Shown: positions 19,854 through 29,581 of the stretch, piece after piece
Layout: every line of letters begins with the position of its first letter
Position numbering within the stretch: position 1 is the first letter of the stretch
Origin: Trichomonas tenax
Lineage: Eukaryota > Parabasalia > Trichomonadida > Trichomonadidae
Direction of reading: 5' to 3'
NCBI GenBank assembly: GCA_023091735.1
Contig: JALKBU010000129.1
Span: forward strand, 1 to 64,000
DNA length: 64,000 nucleotides
The notes under the pieces: generated by a model
What the model saw: only the letters and a program-made list of their open reading frames with translations
Database searches by the model: none
Told to the model about the DNA's origin: nothing
Translations under genes and position numbers: made by a program

Positions 19854-20198
19854 TTATTGGTCTTTTTCCATAGAGAGACCATCCGAAATATTTTCCTCAA
19901 ACTTTTCATTGCTGACTTTTGAGTTTGTTTTAGGTTTTTCGTCGGCTTTTGTATCAACTGATTTTAATAATTGCTCAATTCTTTCCATATCCACTTCAAT
20001 GTCCGAAGAATCGGAACTGAACGTCAAAGCCGCAAAATTGAGAGGCTCTGGACTTTCAAGAAGAGGAACAACGTCATGATTCTTATTTAAAGCAGGAGTT
20101 GCTGGCGCAGGATCATTATTGAGGTCAGGGGTAACAACAGAGACAGATTCCAAAACAGGTTCTCCCGGTTGTTTCTCTTTACTGCATAAACATCCCAT
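19854..20198 (-). CDS. Small N-myristoylated acidic protein
   Basis: A 114-residue acidic, low-complexity protein. The N-terminus MGCLCSKE is a textbook N-myristoylation signal (Gly2, Ser at position 6) with two neighbouring Cys for palmitoylation, so it should sit on the inner face of a membrane. The rest is disordered, rich in S, D, E, N and P, with one predicted helix (about residues 70-85). The open frame extends to 20225, but the upstream Met would destroy the myristoylation signal. An initiator-like GTCATAATTTT lies just before the chosen ATG, so 20198 is preferred. It follows the Vti1-like gene on the same strand after 170 bp. No family was recognised. Confidence 0.75.
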   Translation of the reverse strand: MGCLCSKEKQPGEPVLESVSVVTPDLNNDPAPATPALNKNHDVVPLLESPEPLNFAALTFSSDSSDIEVDMERIEQLLKSVDTKADEKPKTNSKVSNEKFEENISDGLSMEKDQ

Positions 20199-20354
20199 TT
20201 TTAAAATTATGACACAATTTGTCATTTACATATCAAAATGACAAATTTTTATCTTCTCGCTTCTTTTCTTCCATAATATCTCCATCCTATAACATCTCAA
20301 ATCAAAACAAAAATGGCCTAATATTTTAATATTAGGAGTTTGATTTAAATAAAA

Positions 20355-20362
20355 TAGGAAAA
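20355..20362 (-). terminator. Putative 3' processing motif TTTTCCTA
   Basis: On the minus strand TTTTCCTA begins 6 bp after the stop codon of the Vti1-like gene. It is the closest of the five copies. Confidence 0.4.
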
Positions 20363-20368
20363 TAGTGT

Positions 20369-21025
20369 TTACTTGGAAGGCCTGAAAATGAAATAAAGGA
20401 ATACGCCAGAAGCAATAAGAAGAATGATAATCAAGATAATCATGAAGATTGTACGGCGTGTATTTCTGCAAATCATTCTATCGATGATGCTATTACCTGT
20501 GTCGACATCTGTGTCCAAAGAGTTAAGTTCATCGTCAATATGTTGAATCTTGCCACGCTGATTGGCGAGTTCACCGAGAATATTAACACCAGCATCGTGG
20601 CCCTGAGCGACTGATCTACCGAGTTCTGTGGTAAGATTATCGCCTTCGTTGATAATGTTCTGTTGATCGTATAATGACTGCATCTGACCAGCGGAGGAAC
20701 CGTCAGAGCGGACAGCACCACCAAAGAGTGCGTCGCGCTCACTTCCCTTGCGTTTAGCGTCTGTGTAATCATTTTGTAATTTCTTGTATTCTGTCTTAAT
20801 TTCGATTAAATACTTTTTAGCCGCGTTTTTATCGTTGACATCGAACATGACGGACTCCGATTCTAGTTCACTGATGGCTTCGTCGAATTCACCAAAATGT
20901 GCTTCAATCTTTTGCATTTTTGCAGGACGTTCTTGTGCAGAGTACTGCGGGAGATTGGAGACTGCGTTGGCAACGTTCTTCCTGATTCTCTCAATCTCCT
21001 CACGCATAGAGTGAAAATCGCCCAT
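20369..21025 (-). CDS. Vti1-like Qb-SNARE
   Basis: A 218-residue tail-anchored SNARE. The N-terminal part (about 1-95) is a helical region like the Vti1 Habc bundle. The SNARE helix (about 125-185) has heptad hydrophobics and the ionic-layer Gln in GELANQRGKI, in the local pattern typical of Vti1 (L-x-x-Q-R-x-x-I). A hydrophobic anchor (about 194-214) is followed by a short RPSK end. Vti1 proteins act in fusion at Golgi, endosome and lysosome membranes. The start at 21025 follows an initiator-like GTCAAAATAG and a palindromic promoter. The N-terminal similarity and length (human VTI1B is about 230 residues) agree; another Qb SNARE is the main alternative. Confidence 0.78.
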   Translation of the reverse strand: MGDFHSMREEIERIRKNVANAVSNLPQYSAQERPAKMQKIEAHFGEFDEAISELESESVMFDVNDKNAAKKYLIEIKTEYKKLQNDYTDAKRKGSERDALFGGAVRSDGSSAGQMQSLYDQQNIINEGDNLTTELGRSVAQGHDAGVNILGELANQRGKIQHIDDELNSLDTDVDTGNSIIDRMICRNTRRTIFMIILIIILLIASGVFLYFIFRPSK

Positions 21026-21034
21026 TTTTTTCTA

Positions 21035-21057
21035 TTTTGACGGCTTTATCGTCAAAA
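21035..21057 (-). promoter_or_regulatory. TTTTGACG-N7-CGTCAAAA palindrome before the Vti1-like gene
   Basis: Two perfect 8-bp arms with a 7-bp spacer end 9 bp before the ATG. The inner arm supplies the initiator-like TCAAAAT. An equal palindrome occurs at 7571-7593. The symmetric, exact spacing suggests a binding site for a dimeric factor. Confidence 0.5.
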
Positions 21058-23778
21058 ATTTTATATTTCGAAATTTTGTAAAATCAAGAAAGCTATTTGC
21101 AATGAAATCCAAGCTCTATGGCTATGAAAACAAAAGCTCCTGCAGCTGCTTCATTAAGTTTTGTTCATTTTTATGAGTTTGATCAAATTCTCAAATCAAA
21201 GAATGCTACTCTAGATATGACACCCGAAATGAGAGCAAATGATTAACATATGGCTTTGAGTTCGGTGTTATTTATTTAACATCAGCATTGAGTTCGAAAA
21301 TCGGCTCAAGAAAACAATATAATTGAACTGAATGCCTCTACTGTAATGTGAGGTTTCACATTTCTTCATACAAGTCTTCAGCAATATCACGTGAGTGGCA
21401 AACTTCAATTTTTTTATTATTTCTCCAATATTATTTTGAAACTCGTTCAGTAATCATTGTCATCCAATGCATGATGCAATGCTTCTTTTACCATATATGA
21501 AGTTATTCGCCATGCATGTATGATGATGCTTCTTTTACTATATTCGACGTTGAGTTGAAGCATCTCGGTCAAAACTGCATATGTGGTATTATGGAAGGTA
21601 TTTAATGAGCATTATTCTCATGGTAGTGAGACAATTCTTGATTGATTTGCAAGCTTTGAAATAGGCTGCAAACTGTGTTTCGGAAACGCATTTGATATCA
21701 GCTATGATGAGAGCGGTCTAGTATTCAACTTTTTGGTCTCAGAATTCTTCTTCACTCAGAACAAATTGAAAGAAAAAATCTTCGTAAAAGAAGCATCTTT
21801 CTCAGCCCAGCTTTGAAATGTCAAATTATCTACAGGATAACCATGCTGGTTGTTCTGTAGAAGTGATGTCTAAGATATCTCAAGCTTAGACTTTATTAAT
21901 AACGGAATTAACAGGTCGAATTTGATATGATTTTCATATAAACTTTTGATGGTCATCAAAAGCTGTCACTTTGCAGAGATGTAGTACAAGTTGCGTAAAT
22001 GCCAATAGTTGAGTTATGATTTTAAGGTGTGCATTGTTATAGTTAGAAAAATGGTGTTTATAAATCCATGAAACAAAATAGTTTCGTCACGTAAACAACA
22101 ATTTTGTCATGTAAATTAAAATTTATAAATTTATAAACTCGGTTTTATCCAAATCTTCAGTAGCATCATATCACTTTTCACGAGAAAATATTAATTATTA
22201 GCATAGCGAAGCACTACTATGCAATAAAAATAAAGATTGTTCGATTTTTGAGCATTAAAAGAGAAACAACATAGAATGAAGGATAACAAAATATAATTTT
22301 AGATAAAATTCAAACAATTCAAAATGAGTGGTCCACTTTTCTAGAAAATATGACAAATTTACATGTCAGATTATATAGTTTACACATCAGAATATGACAC
22401 ATATAAATTGTGATCTTATGTCCTTCGTCAGTTTCGTTTACCAAACATTATTACTCCTTCCACAGTATGCCACATATTATACCATTTCATTTTTGAATCA
22501 AACCTAAGTGCCATTTTTTTCCCCAGTTATAAACTTATAGAATAGAATGCACATATATATAATTATTGATTTTATTGCATTCCGCTCGCTAACTTGCATC
22601 AAATTACAATATTTTGTTCATTTCGAAATATTTCGGTGAATATGTAATTTCAATTAAAATAACAATCTCATTGAATGAGGACCATAGTCTTTATGCAAAC
22701 TATAGTACAAGCAATGGTGTGAATTCTTACTGTCCCTCGCAATCCAACACTTTTTACCTCCGTATACAACTTTTTAAAATAAGAGTAAGAGTGAGAAGGC
22801 GTTTAATTTAACGATATTGAATTTCAAGGTGAAATTTTAAGGGTCCATTAGTGAGGTGAAAAGTGTTCAATTTTCGAGGTCTGTTCGAATTCGTTGAGAG
22901 GTATTGGCTATGAACTAAACCACAAAACTCTGCAGACGACTTCTACTGGCCAATGTAAGCATCTTTGTGTTAGGTGTGAGCTTGTTATTGTTAAAACTGA
23001 TTATACTATCTTTTTGTGAAAAATTTGTTTGATAAATCGAACTGAGAAAAAATGTCTATTGAATAGGAATTGAAGCTCCGCTATTTGTAGGCAATACATA
23101 CGTATAGAGTTAAAGATATTTTATATGCATAATGCTTGATACTCGTAGAAATTAGAAATTGAAATTTTAAAATTCTTTCGTTCTAGGCTTCAAAATCAGG
23201 AATATTAAATGGTATTGGATAGAGAGTATGATTTGATAGCAAAAATCTGATTTTAAATTTGAAAAGTGAATAACCTTATTCGCAAAAGTCAGAGCAACTC
23301 AGTTTTGGGCTCTGGACCATAATTTTAGGAAAAATGCATAGTAAATATATGTCTATAGACATGGATACGAACTCCATTTTTTACTTCACATTTGAAGAGA
23401 AGTGAAGTGATAAAATATCGAATTTCGACCAATATTCATAAGCCCCTCCATTAGGCTAAAACAAATAACGCAGATTCTGTTGAAACTTTCCTGATTTTAA
23501 TGAAATCAAAAAATATATTAACCATAAAACCTTTTCTGGACCTCAATATCGGTGTGAATATGATCTACTTCCGAAGCTGGATGAATGTAGAAAAAGTTGA
23601 AAATTACAATGATTGCACATGCTACCCATGGAATAAAATCATGTTTTTCTCCTTATACAATGACAATAGAAATCATTCATCGTGGACTCATATATAGAAA
23701 AGATAATATTATAGATATTAGTCCATAATATCAAGCCACCAGAAGCAATACATGTGATGTTATGCATCCATTAAGTTG
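21058..23778. other. Gene desert upstream of the recombinase relic
   Basis: About 2.7 kb with no intact gene. A short direct repeat (TGCTTCTTTTAC, then TATAT-like sequence) occurs near 21480 and 21528. Promoter-like TGTCATGTAA-type motifs occur at 22085, 22105 and 22359 without a gene behind them. A short frame near 22852-23020 contains CKHLCVRCELV, which looks like a metal-binding knuckle and might be decayed coding DNA. Overall this looks like eroded accessory or mobile-element sequence. Confidence 0.45.
22085..22114. promoter_or_regulatory. Orphan pair of TGTCATGTAA-type motifs
   Basis: CGTCACGTAA (22085-22094) and TGTCATGTAA (22105-22114) lie exactly 20 bp apart, the same spacing as in the array before the 37-kb gene. 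TTACATGTCA follows at 22359-22368. No open gene lies within several hundred bases on either strand, so these could be the remains of a promoter. Confidence 0.35.
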
Positions 23779-23779
23779 A

Positions 23780-24208
23780 CAAAAATTGAGAGCTTTTCAC
23801 TTCACAAAGTGGACCCTTAAACCTAAGGATAAAAAAAGCAAGACAGATCAAACTGGTAGAGCTCAATTGGTAATTATACACAATTCACATATGTTATATA
23901 GTCCTTTTTGTTGGCTTAAAAATCACATGCATAATCTGACATTGAAAAAAGTGTCAGAAAATTCTAAAATCTTCTCACTTACTGCAGCGACATACAGAGC
24001 GAAAATTAAAGACACCTTCAAAACTCTGTTTCATTTCAATAACTACAGTACACGCAGTTTTCGAAAGGGCGCTGCCCACGAGGCAGCTCTTATGAATATT
24101 CCAGATTTTACAATAAAGTCTATGGGCAGGTGGAAAACTGATGTTTTTACTCGTTACACTGCCATTGACATGCGTCAGGCTTCCACAGCCATTACCCCCA
24201 TAATTTAA
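23780..24208 (+). mobile_element. Tyrosine-recombinase transposon relic (C-terminal catalytic part)
   Basis: An open frame of about 140 residues that ends in TAA at 24208 and has no ATG at its 5' end (a TGA lies just upstream). It shows SKTDQTGRAQL, then YSPFCWLKNH, then RSFRKGAAHEAA and GRWKTDVFTRYTAID. That order is the catalytic half of tyrosine recombinases (basic beta-strand Lys, the HxxR box, the W/H position, and the Tyr nucleophile). The box reads RSFR instead of the usual HxxR, so the catalytic His is Arg, a change reachable by one base. The N-terminal core and arm-binding half is missing. It resembles enzymes of Crypton or DIRS-type elements more than bacterial phage integrases. It is probably dead; the family call is firm, the element class is inference. 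Confidence 0.7.
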
Positions 24209-24882
24209 TAAACAACCCCCTTTTTATTAAAAAATTGAGAGAAAAAAATTGCAAAAAAAATTAGAAAAGAGGCGGTTAAATTCAAATTTGAATGATACAA
24301 AAATTTTATTTTATGAAAATTATATTCTATTGATAGGATATTATAGGATATTTTGATTTTCGGATAAAATAACGGTTTTAAATTTGTTTAAAAATTGCTC
24401 AAAACCATAAATATAGATTCACTATATGATGAAATATCTATTTATCATGTTTTTGTTTGATGTTTTTGAGTCCTTCAGATAGAAAAGTTGATTTTATTGC
24501 TGGAACATAGATGAATCAATGCAGTACATGATGTCACATATATTTCACAATATAAAGATCGTTAAAATCATTGTTTATATGTGAATTTGGAGCACATTTG
24601 TTTTAAATCCATCACCAAAAATCACATTAGACAAAATTAAATCAGAATTTGCAGCCAAATCACAAAAATCGCATAAGAAAAAATTGCAAATTTTTAAATT
24701 TTCGAATTTTTGATTTTATTGCCTTTCCACAGAATTTGCACACCATTTATACCATTAATTACGTTGAAATTTACAAATTTCATTTTTTTTCTCAAAATCT
24801 TACTTTTATTTGAGATTTGGCTTTTCCATATTGCACTTAGTCTAAATATGCAAAATCGAGGATTATAAATTTTTTTTAGACC
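24209..24882. other. Intergenic AT-rich sequence
   Basis: About 670 bp, very rich in A/T homopolymer runs, between the recombinase relic and the second CAMK-like kinase. No terminal inverted repeat of the relic and no gene could be recognised. Confidence 0.45.
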
Positions 24883-24891
24883 GTCACTTTT
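24883..24891 (+). promoter_or_regulatory. GTCACTTTT element before the kinase gene
   Basis: GTCACTTTT lies 14 bp before the ATG. It is the reverse complement of the AAAAGTGAC motif found directly before the PP6-type gene, and contains an initiator-like TCACTTT. Confidence 0.35.
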
Positions 24892-24905
24892 AAATTTTAT
24901 ACATA

Positions 24906-26105
24906 ATGGAAAACATACAAATTATACAGCCACCTCAAATTGGCCCATACAAATTTCGCGGCACAGTTGGCGATGGCGCATTTTCCGTTGTCAAGCTTGT
25001 GAAAAATATCGAAAATAATCAATATTATGCATGTAAAATAGTTCCTAAAGCGAGATTGAACACAATTCACCTAGAGAAACGCTTCGAAATCGAAATTAGA
25101 ATCGCACAACAGATGCATCATCCAGGTATTGTCGAATTATGCGACTTATTGAAGGATGATAACAACTATTATGTTATAATGGAGTTTTGCCCTAACGGAG
25201 AGCTTTTTCAGTTCATTGTTGATAGGAACAATCTCTCCGAGGACGAAGCAAAACCGTTATTTCGACAAATACTTGAAGCACTTCAGTACGTTCATTCATA
25301 CGGTGTTTCCCACAGAGATCTCAAGCCAGAGAATCTGCTGATAGATAATTTGGGCCGTATTAAAATTTCGGATTTTGGTCTTTCGATTTTCGTGGATAAA
25401 AACGGTCTCGTCAAAACTCCGTGCGGATCTCCATGCTACGCATCGCCGGAGTGCATCTCGGGCCAGCCGTACGACGGAATGACGACAGATGTGTGGAGTA
25501 GTGGAGTTATTTTGTATGCTATGCTCACTGGCCAGCTTCCGTGGAAGAAGAGAAATCAGGCGCAGCTGTTCAAACAGATCAAGTCAGGTGATTACACGAT
25601 TCCTGAAGAATTATCTGTAGATGCTTCAAATCTCTTGAGTAGACTGCTTACTGTTGATCCAAAGTCACGTATTACGATCGAGGAGGCCTTCGAACATCCA
25701 TGGCTTCGTGATTGTGATCCACAATACCCAAGAAATCGCCAGATTACGCATCACGTCAATATTATGAAGGTTGACTACTTCTTTGATAGAATGATTTCGA
25801 ATCTCAACGTCAGTCAGAGTCAAATTCTCACACATTCAATGGAAAATCTCACATTTAACGCAACTGCAAAAATCTTAAACGCTTCAGCGTTGCCAAAGAT
25901 CCACACAAAAACATCACAGATACAGGAACGTCCAAAGAGCAAAGAGGTGAAGAAGACACCTTCAGCTCTCACAAAAGTTATATCGAGACAAGCGTCGAAG
26001 AAGAAGATTATGGCAAATCTTCCGATCATGAGAACATCAATGAAATCTGTTACACGTGCTACCGTTCAAAAGCCCGCTACAAAACCAAAGAAAATAGTTG
26101 TTTAA
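24906..26105 (+). CDS. CAMK/SNF1-like serine/threonine protein kinase
   Basis: A 399-residue kinase, clearly related to the one at 7758-8873. Motifs: glycine loop GDGAFSVVKLV, Lys in ACKIV, HRDLKPENLL, DFGLS, T-loop TPCGSPCYASPE, and the conserved Arg in DPKSRITI. The catalytic domain spans about residues 15-270. The tail (about 275-399) is basic and Ser/Thr/Lys-rich, without a recognisable regulatory domain. It belongs to the CAMK-like group (AMPK/SNF1/MARK relatives) and should be active. The start is fixed by an ATG close behind the GTCACTTTT element and by the beginning of the conserved domain. The specific substrate is unknown. Confidence 0.92.
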   Translation: MENIQIIQPPQIGPYKFRGTVGDGAFSVVKLVKNIENNQYYACKIVPKARLNTIHLEKRFEIEIRIAQQMHHPGIVELCDLLKDDNNYYVIMEFCPNGELFQFIVDRNNLSEDEAKPLFRQILEALQYVHSYGVSHRDLKPENLLIDNLGRIKISDFGLSIFVDKNGLVKTPCGSPCYASPECISGQPYDGMTTDVWSSGVILYAMLTGQLPWKKRNQAQLFKQIKSGDYTIPEELSVDASNLLSRLLTVDPKSRITIEEAFEHPWLRDCDPQYPRNRQITHHVNIMKVDYFFDRMISNLNVSQSQILTHSMENLTFNATAKILNASALPKIHTKTSQIQERPKSKEVKKTPSALTKVISRQASKKKIMANLPIMRTSMKSVTRATVQKPATKPKKIVV

Positions 26106-26513
26106 TAATTTTTGCGCTGGATATTATGTTTTATACTAATAAAATCAATTTTATTCATATACGTGATGCTATTTCCCACCAAGCATCAAATAAAATCTTG
26201 TATTTTTATAGTATTTTACCATTATTTTAAAATTCTCTCCCAAAAAAACTCAAAATTATTAATTCAAACTTATACAAATATTTAATCTAGTCATGGGATC
26301 GTTAAATTATGAATATTGTAATATTATAATCGATTAAAATTTAAAATTTCAAAATATATCACTGCAAAATTCGTTATAAATGTGTCAAAGCACAAAAATA
26401 TATTCAATTTTGTTTTGGCATTCAAATAATAGTGTTCACGAAATGATATTTGATTTTAGATCAAATATTTGAATTCAATTTCTCACTAATATACTATATT
26501 TTTATTAATAAAC
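26106..26513. other. Convergent intergenic region
   Basis: About 400 bp of AT-rich DNA between the 3' ends of the kinase and the molybdenum cofactor sulfurase genes. No feature seen. Confidence 0.5.
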
Positions 26514-28553
26514 TTAGTATGTTATAGAATCGCCAACGGAGATTTCATGATCAACTGATTTGCAGTCAATCGAGAAGAGAGAACCGATTTCAACAGTTCC
26601 ATATTTTGCACGTGTTACAGAAAGCTTTTGGAAAGGCTCAAGGCACTGTGTTCCATCGTGTGGCTTAATTGTTGCCATCATGCAGATGACACGTGGACGC
26701 CACCTGATAACAGGAATGTCGTTGAGCTTGAGACCATTGAAATCAACATTTTGTTCTTCAAATGCTTGACATCCGCTGAAGAAAATGTTAACTCTGAGTC
26801 TTTCGAACTCAAGACCTTCTTTCATGTAATCATATGTTGCCTTAGAAACAGAAGAAAACGCCATTCTTCCTCCATCACGATTTCCGACTTTGATAAGATA
26901 CAAAAATCTGCCAACATTCTTGAAGAACCAATCAGCGACGTATTGCTTATAAACAATACCATGGCGCTTCAATTGTGCTGGTGGGTCTTCCATTTCGTCC
27001 ATATTATCAATAGGAAGTCTCAAAGTATCACCGTTATCGTGCGTTAAAACAAGTTCATCACCTTCAATTTTAGAGACAACTTTGCAAAGTTCTGTGCATG
27101 CAGTTAAATTGACTGTATTTCCGTCACCATTGACAAGTTTCCATGTTCTGTCGTACTTCATTCCTCTGTCATTGATTATCCATTTGTCGACTTCGAATCC
27201 AAGAGTTCCAACAACAGGATAAACGAAAAGACGTTCGATTTTGAGTGGAGAAATCTTCTTTCGTTCACTTGATTCTTTGCACGGACCTCCATCAACGTAT
27301 TGTTTCTTTAACAGTTCAATAATTCTGTTGATATCATCTTCTGTGCTTGTTGCACCAAGAGAGAATCTTATTGTGCCAATTGGCTTTCCATCAATGACAC
27401 ATTGTGAACTAAGACAGTTCTTATCTCCATTGTCAGCGATCGATAATGCTGCTTCGACAATTTCATCATCTTCCCAATGGAGTCCAATTGCTGCGCATCC
27501 TGGATTGCAGTGGCCACCGAACCTTGCAGAGACTTTGTGAATGCTGAAGCAATATTGAACGTCGTGGTGATTTATGAGTTTGTTTGATGTGGTATAAAGA
27601 TTGAAGGAAAATGTTCCTCCAAATTTATCATCTCTTTCAGGTTGGAATTGAACTAAGTTAACTCCATTTGAGTGTTTGAGTTTTCTTAGTTTAGATTCAA
27701 ACAGTTTTGATAACTTTAAGATCCTTTCTTCGATTTCTTTCTCTGTTCCAATCATTCTTCTGATTCTTGCTCCTTCTAACGCGATTAATAAGTTAATGTA
27801 TGAAGGAGTTCCAGCTTCGAATTGCTGAGAGAGTGAAGGAAGAAGATCGTACTTTCCTGTGCGCGGGCATGTGTAGTTAACTGTTCCTCCTGCTGGAAGT
27901 GGAGAAAATGAGTTTGTTGATGTGTTCTTTATCAATAAGATTCCTCCATGAATTCCAACAAGTTTGAGGAGTGATGCGGACACCAAATCTGGTTTGTTGA
28001 CTTCAAGGGAAGGACAGTAAGAACACGCAGCATCTAATATCACTTTACCTCCTTTTGATTGGAACTTTGAAATCCAATCTAATGGATATTTGTTTCCACT
28101 GAAGTTTGACTGACTTGGAAAGGCAAAGAATGAGTTCTTGAAATCAGATTCTTCAGGAAATCCTTCAGTAACAATAATTTTTGCTTTGTTACGTGATGAA
28201 GCTGTTCTTAATCCGAAAACGGAGTTATGATTGTCCATTAGATAGTAAAATTTAGTGCTTTCGTTCATTTCAAGGATGTTTCCAAGAATTTGAAGTGAAT
28301 GAGTTGTATTTTGTGTGAAAACAACAGAATATTCTTTCGTATTTGTTGAGAACATCGAACAAATGACAGATCTCAAGTCTTCAATCTTATTAACAGGCAT
28401 CGAAACTTGTTCTTTTGAATGAATATTTGCGAAATTGTCATTAAACAACTTGTTAAACATCATACTTTGTGCAGAAGAAAGAGGCATCGCTCCAGCGTAA
28501 TCCAAATATATTCCATTTTTGAGTTGTGGATATTGCTCATTGATCACTTCCAT
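26514..28553 (-). CDS. MOCOS: Molybdenum cofactor sulfurase (class V aminotransferase plus MOSC)
   Basis: A 679-residue two-domain protein. The N-terminal half (about 1-415) is a NifS-like PLP enzyme: IYLDYAGAMPLS at the start, TQNTTHSL, DAACSYCPSLEV, the candidate PLP Lys in SASLLKLVG (near 196), and the sulfur-carrying Cys in RFGGHCNPGC (near 349). The C-terminal half (from about 437) is a MOSC N-terminal barrel (ERLFVYPVVGT) followed by a MOSC domain (INIFFSG-like, then RPRVICMM, then LEPFQKLS). This order is that of eukaryotic Moco sulfurases (MOCOS/ABA3/HxB), which put the terminal sulfur on the cofactor of xanthine dehydrogenase and aldehyde oxidase. The frame extends to a GTG at 28565; the ATG at 28553 with TCAGAAAA before it is preferred. 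Its presence in a hydrogenosomal anaerobe is unexpected. Confidence 0.85.
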   Translation of the reverse strand: MEVINEQYPQLKNGIYLDYAGAMPLSSAQSMMFNKLFNDNFANIHSKEQVSMPVNKIEDLRSVICSMFSTNTKEYSVVFTQNTTHSLQILGNILEMNESTKFYYLMDNHNSVFGLRTASSRNKAKIIVTEGFPEESDFKNSFFAFPSQSNFSGNKYPLDWISKFQSKGGKVILDAACSYCPSLEVNKPDLVSASLLKLVGIHGGILLIKNTSTNSFSPLPAGGTVNYTCPRTGKYDLLPSLSQQFEAGTPSYINLLIALEGARIRRMIGTEKEIEERILKLSKLFESKLRKLKHSNGVNLVQFQPERDDKFGGTFSFNLYTTSNKLINHHDVQYCFSIHKVSARFGGHCNPGCAAIGLHWEDDEIVEAALSIADNGDKNCLSSQCVIDGKPIGTIRFSLGATSTEDDINRIIELLKKQYVDGGPCKESSERKKISPLKIERLFVYPVVGTLGFEVDKWIINDRGMKYDRTWKLVNGDGNTVNLTACTELCKVVSKIEGDELVLTHDNGDTLRLPIDNMDEMEDPPAQLKRHGIVYKQYVADWFFKNVGRFLYLIKVGNRDGGRMAFSSVSKATYDYMKEGLEFERLRVNIFFSGCQAFEEQNVDFNGLKLNDIPVIRWRPRVICMMATIKPHDGTQCLEPFQKLSVTRAKYGTVEIGSLFSIDCKSVDHEISVGDSITY

Positions 28554-28665
28554 TTTTCTGATCACAAAAACCTGACCATTGCTTTAATTACACAAATTTA
28601 TGATTACTTTTAATTTCTAAATCAAGATTTCAGATCTAAAACAAAATTTGCCAAGTAATATATTG

Positions 28666-28694
28666 TTACATGACATTTTTAGTTTTACATGACA
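28666..28694 (-). promoter_or_regulatory. Pair of TGTCATGTAA motifs upstream of the MOCOS gene
   Basis: Read on the minus strand, TGTCATGTAA occurs at 28694-28685 and at 28675-28666, 19 bp apart. They lie about 115-140 bp before the ATG. The spacing of nearly two helical turns repeats that of the array at 37 kb. Confidence 0.4.
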
Positions 28695-29581
28695 AAAATA
28701 GAATTTTCAAAATGATGGGATCATTGATTGACTCCAAATTCGATAAGAAATAAAACACTCACATATATCTACATCAATGATCGAAGAATTTATCGATTGA
28801 ATGACACATTTGAAAACTCCCATCCTAATTTTTTTACATTAAAGGTCATTGTGCTTGAATATGTATTACACATAGACTTGCTAACAATATATTGAAATAT
28901 CTCAAGCTAAATCTGTTAATATGAAAGAAAATTTTGATAATGAGACTAGGTTCGTTTGCATGAATAGGACAGCCTCTGCATAAGCATGCTAATGCAATGG
29001 AATAATTGTCAAGAGTATCGATTAATTTTTAATACTTTCATATTCTGTTTGCCACCATTTATGTGAGGATAACGATCAGATTCTCGGTCTCTTTCGCGGT
29101 GCACGGACAAATATCCACCGCCAATAATCCAAATCCCAGTATAATGATGTCTCATGAAATTTATTACAATAGTTATGAGGATAAACAGTGATAAAAGACA
29201 TTATAGAAGGAGCCGCTGCACCTGGTTTAACCAAAATCTTGTATTGCAAAATAAATGCGTCGGACGCAAAAAAATTTGACACGAAAATCGGAAACTACAT
29301 GTAGAAATAATGCTAAATTTAAAATAAAACAGTCTCAAATTGAGTTTCAATATAAAAATCGACTCCTCAAAAACCATAAGCTAAGATAGATATATCATCA
29401 AATATAAAAGGTTAAAAACGTGCTTTTTCGAAATTGAATAAAAAATAACGAGCTTTTCTTTGGAAATTTTTCAATAATTCTCACAATTACAAAAATGATT
29501 TATGCTGGCAATCATATTCTAACTCCAAAGTTTCAAAATCAAAATTTTAGTCAAATTTCATTTATTATTATTTTTTTATAG
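28695..29581. other. Divergent intergenic region
   Basis: About 0.9 kb between the divergent MOCOS and NDR kinase genes. A frame near 29076-29282 (minus) and its neighbours give protein-like pieces (e.g. WIIGGGYLSVH in another frame), perhaps decayed coding DNA. No domain could be assigned. An initiator-like TTTCATTT lies at 29556. Confidence 0.35.

Noticed and set aside
29076..29282. Minus frame with protein-like pieces in two frames
   Set aside because: No domain could be assigned and the frame changes within it. Too weak to call a pseudogene.
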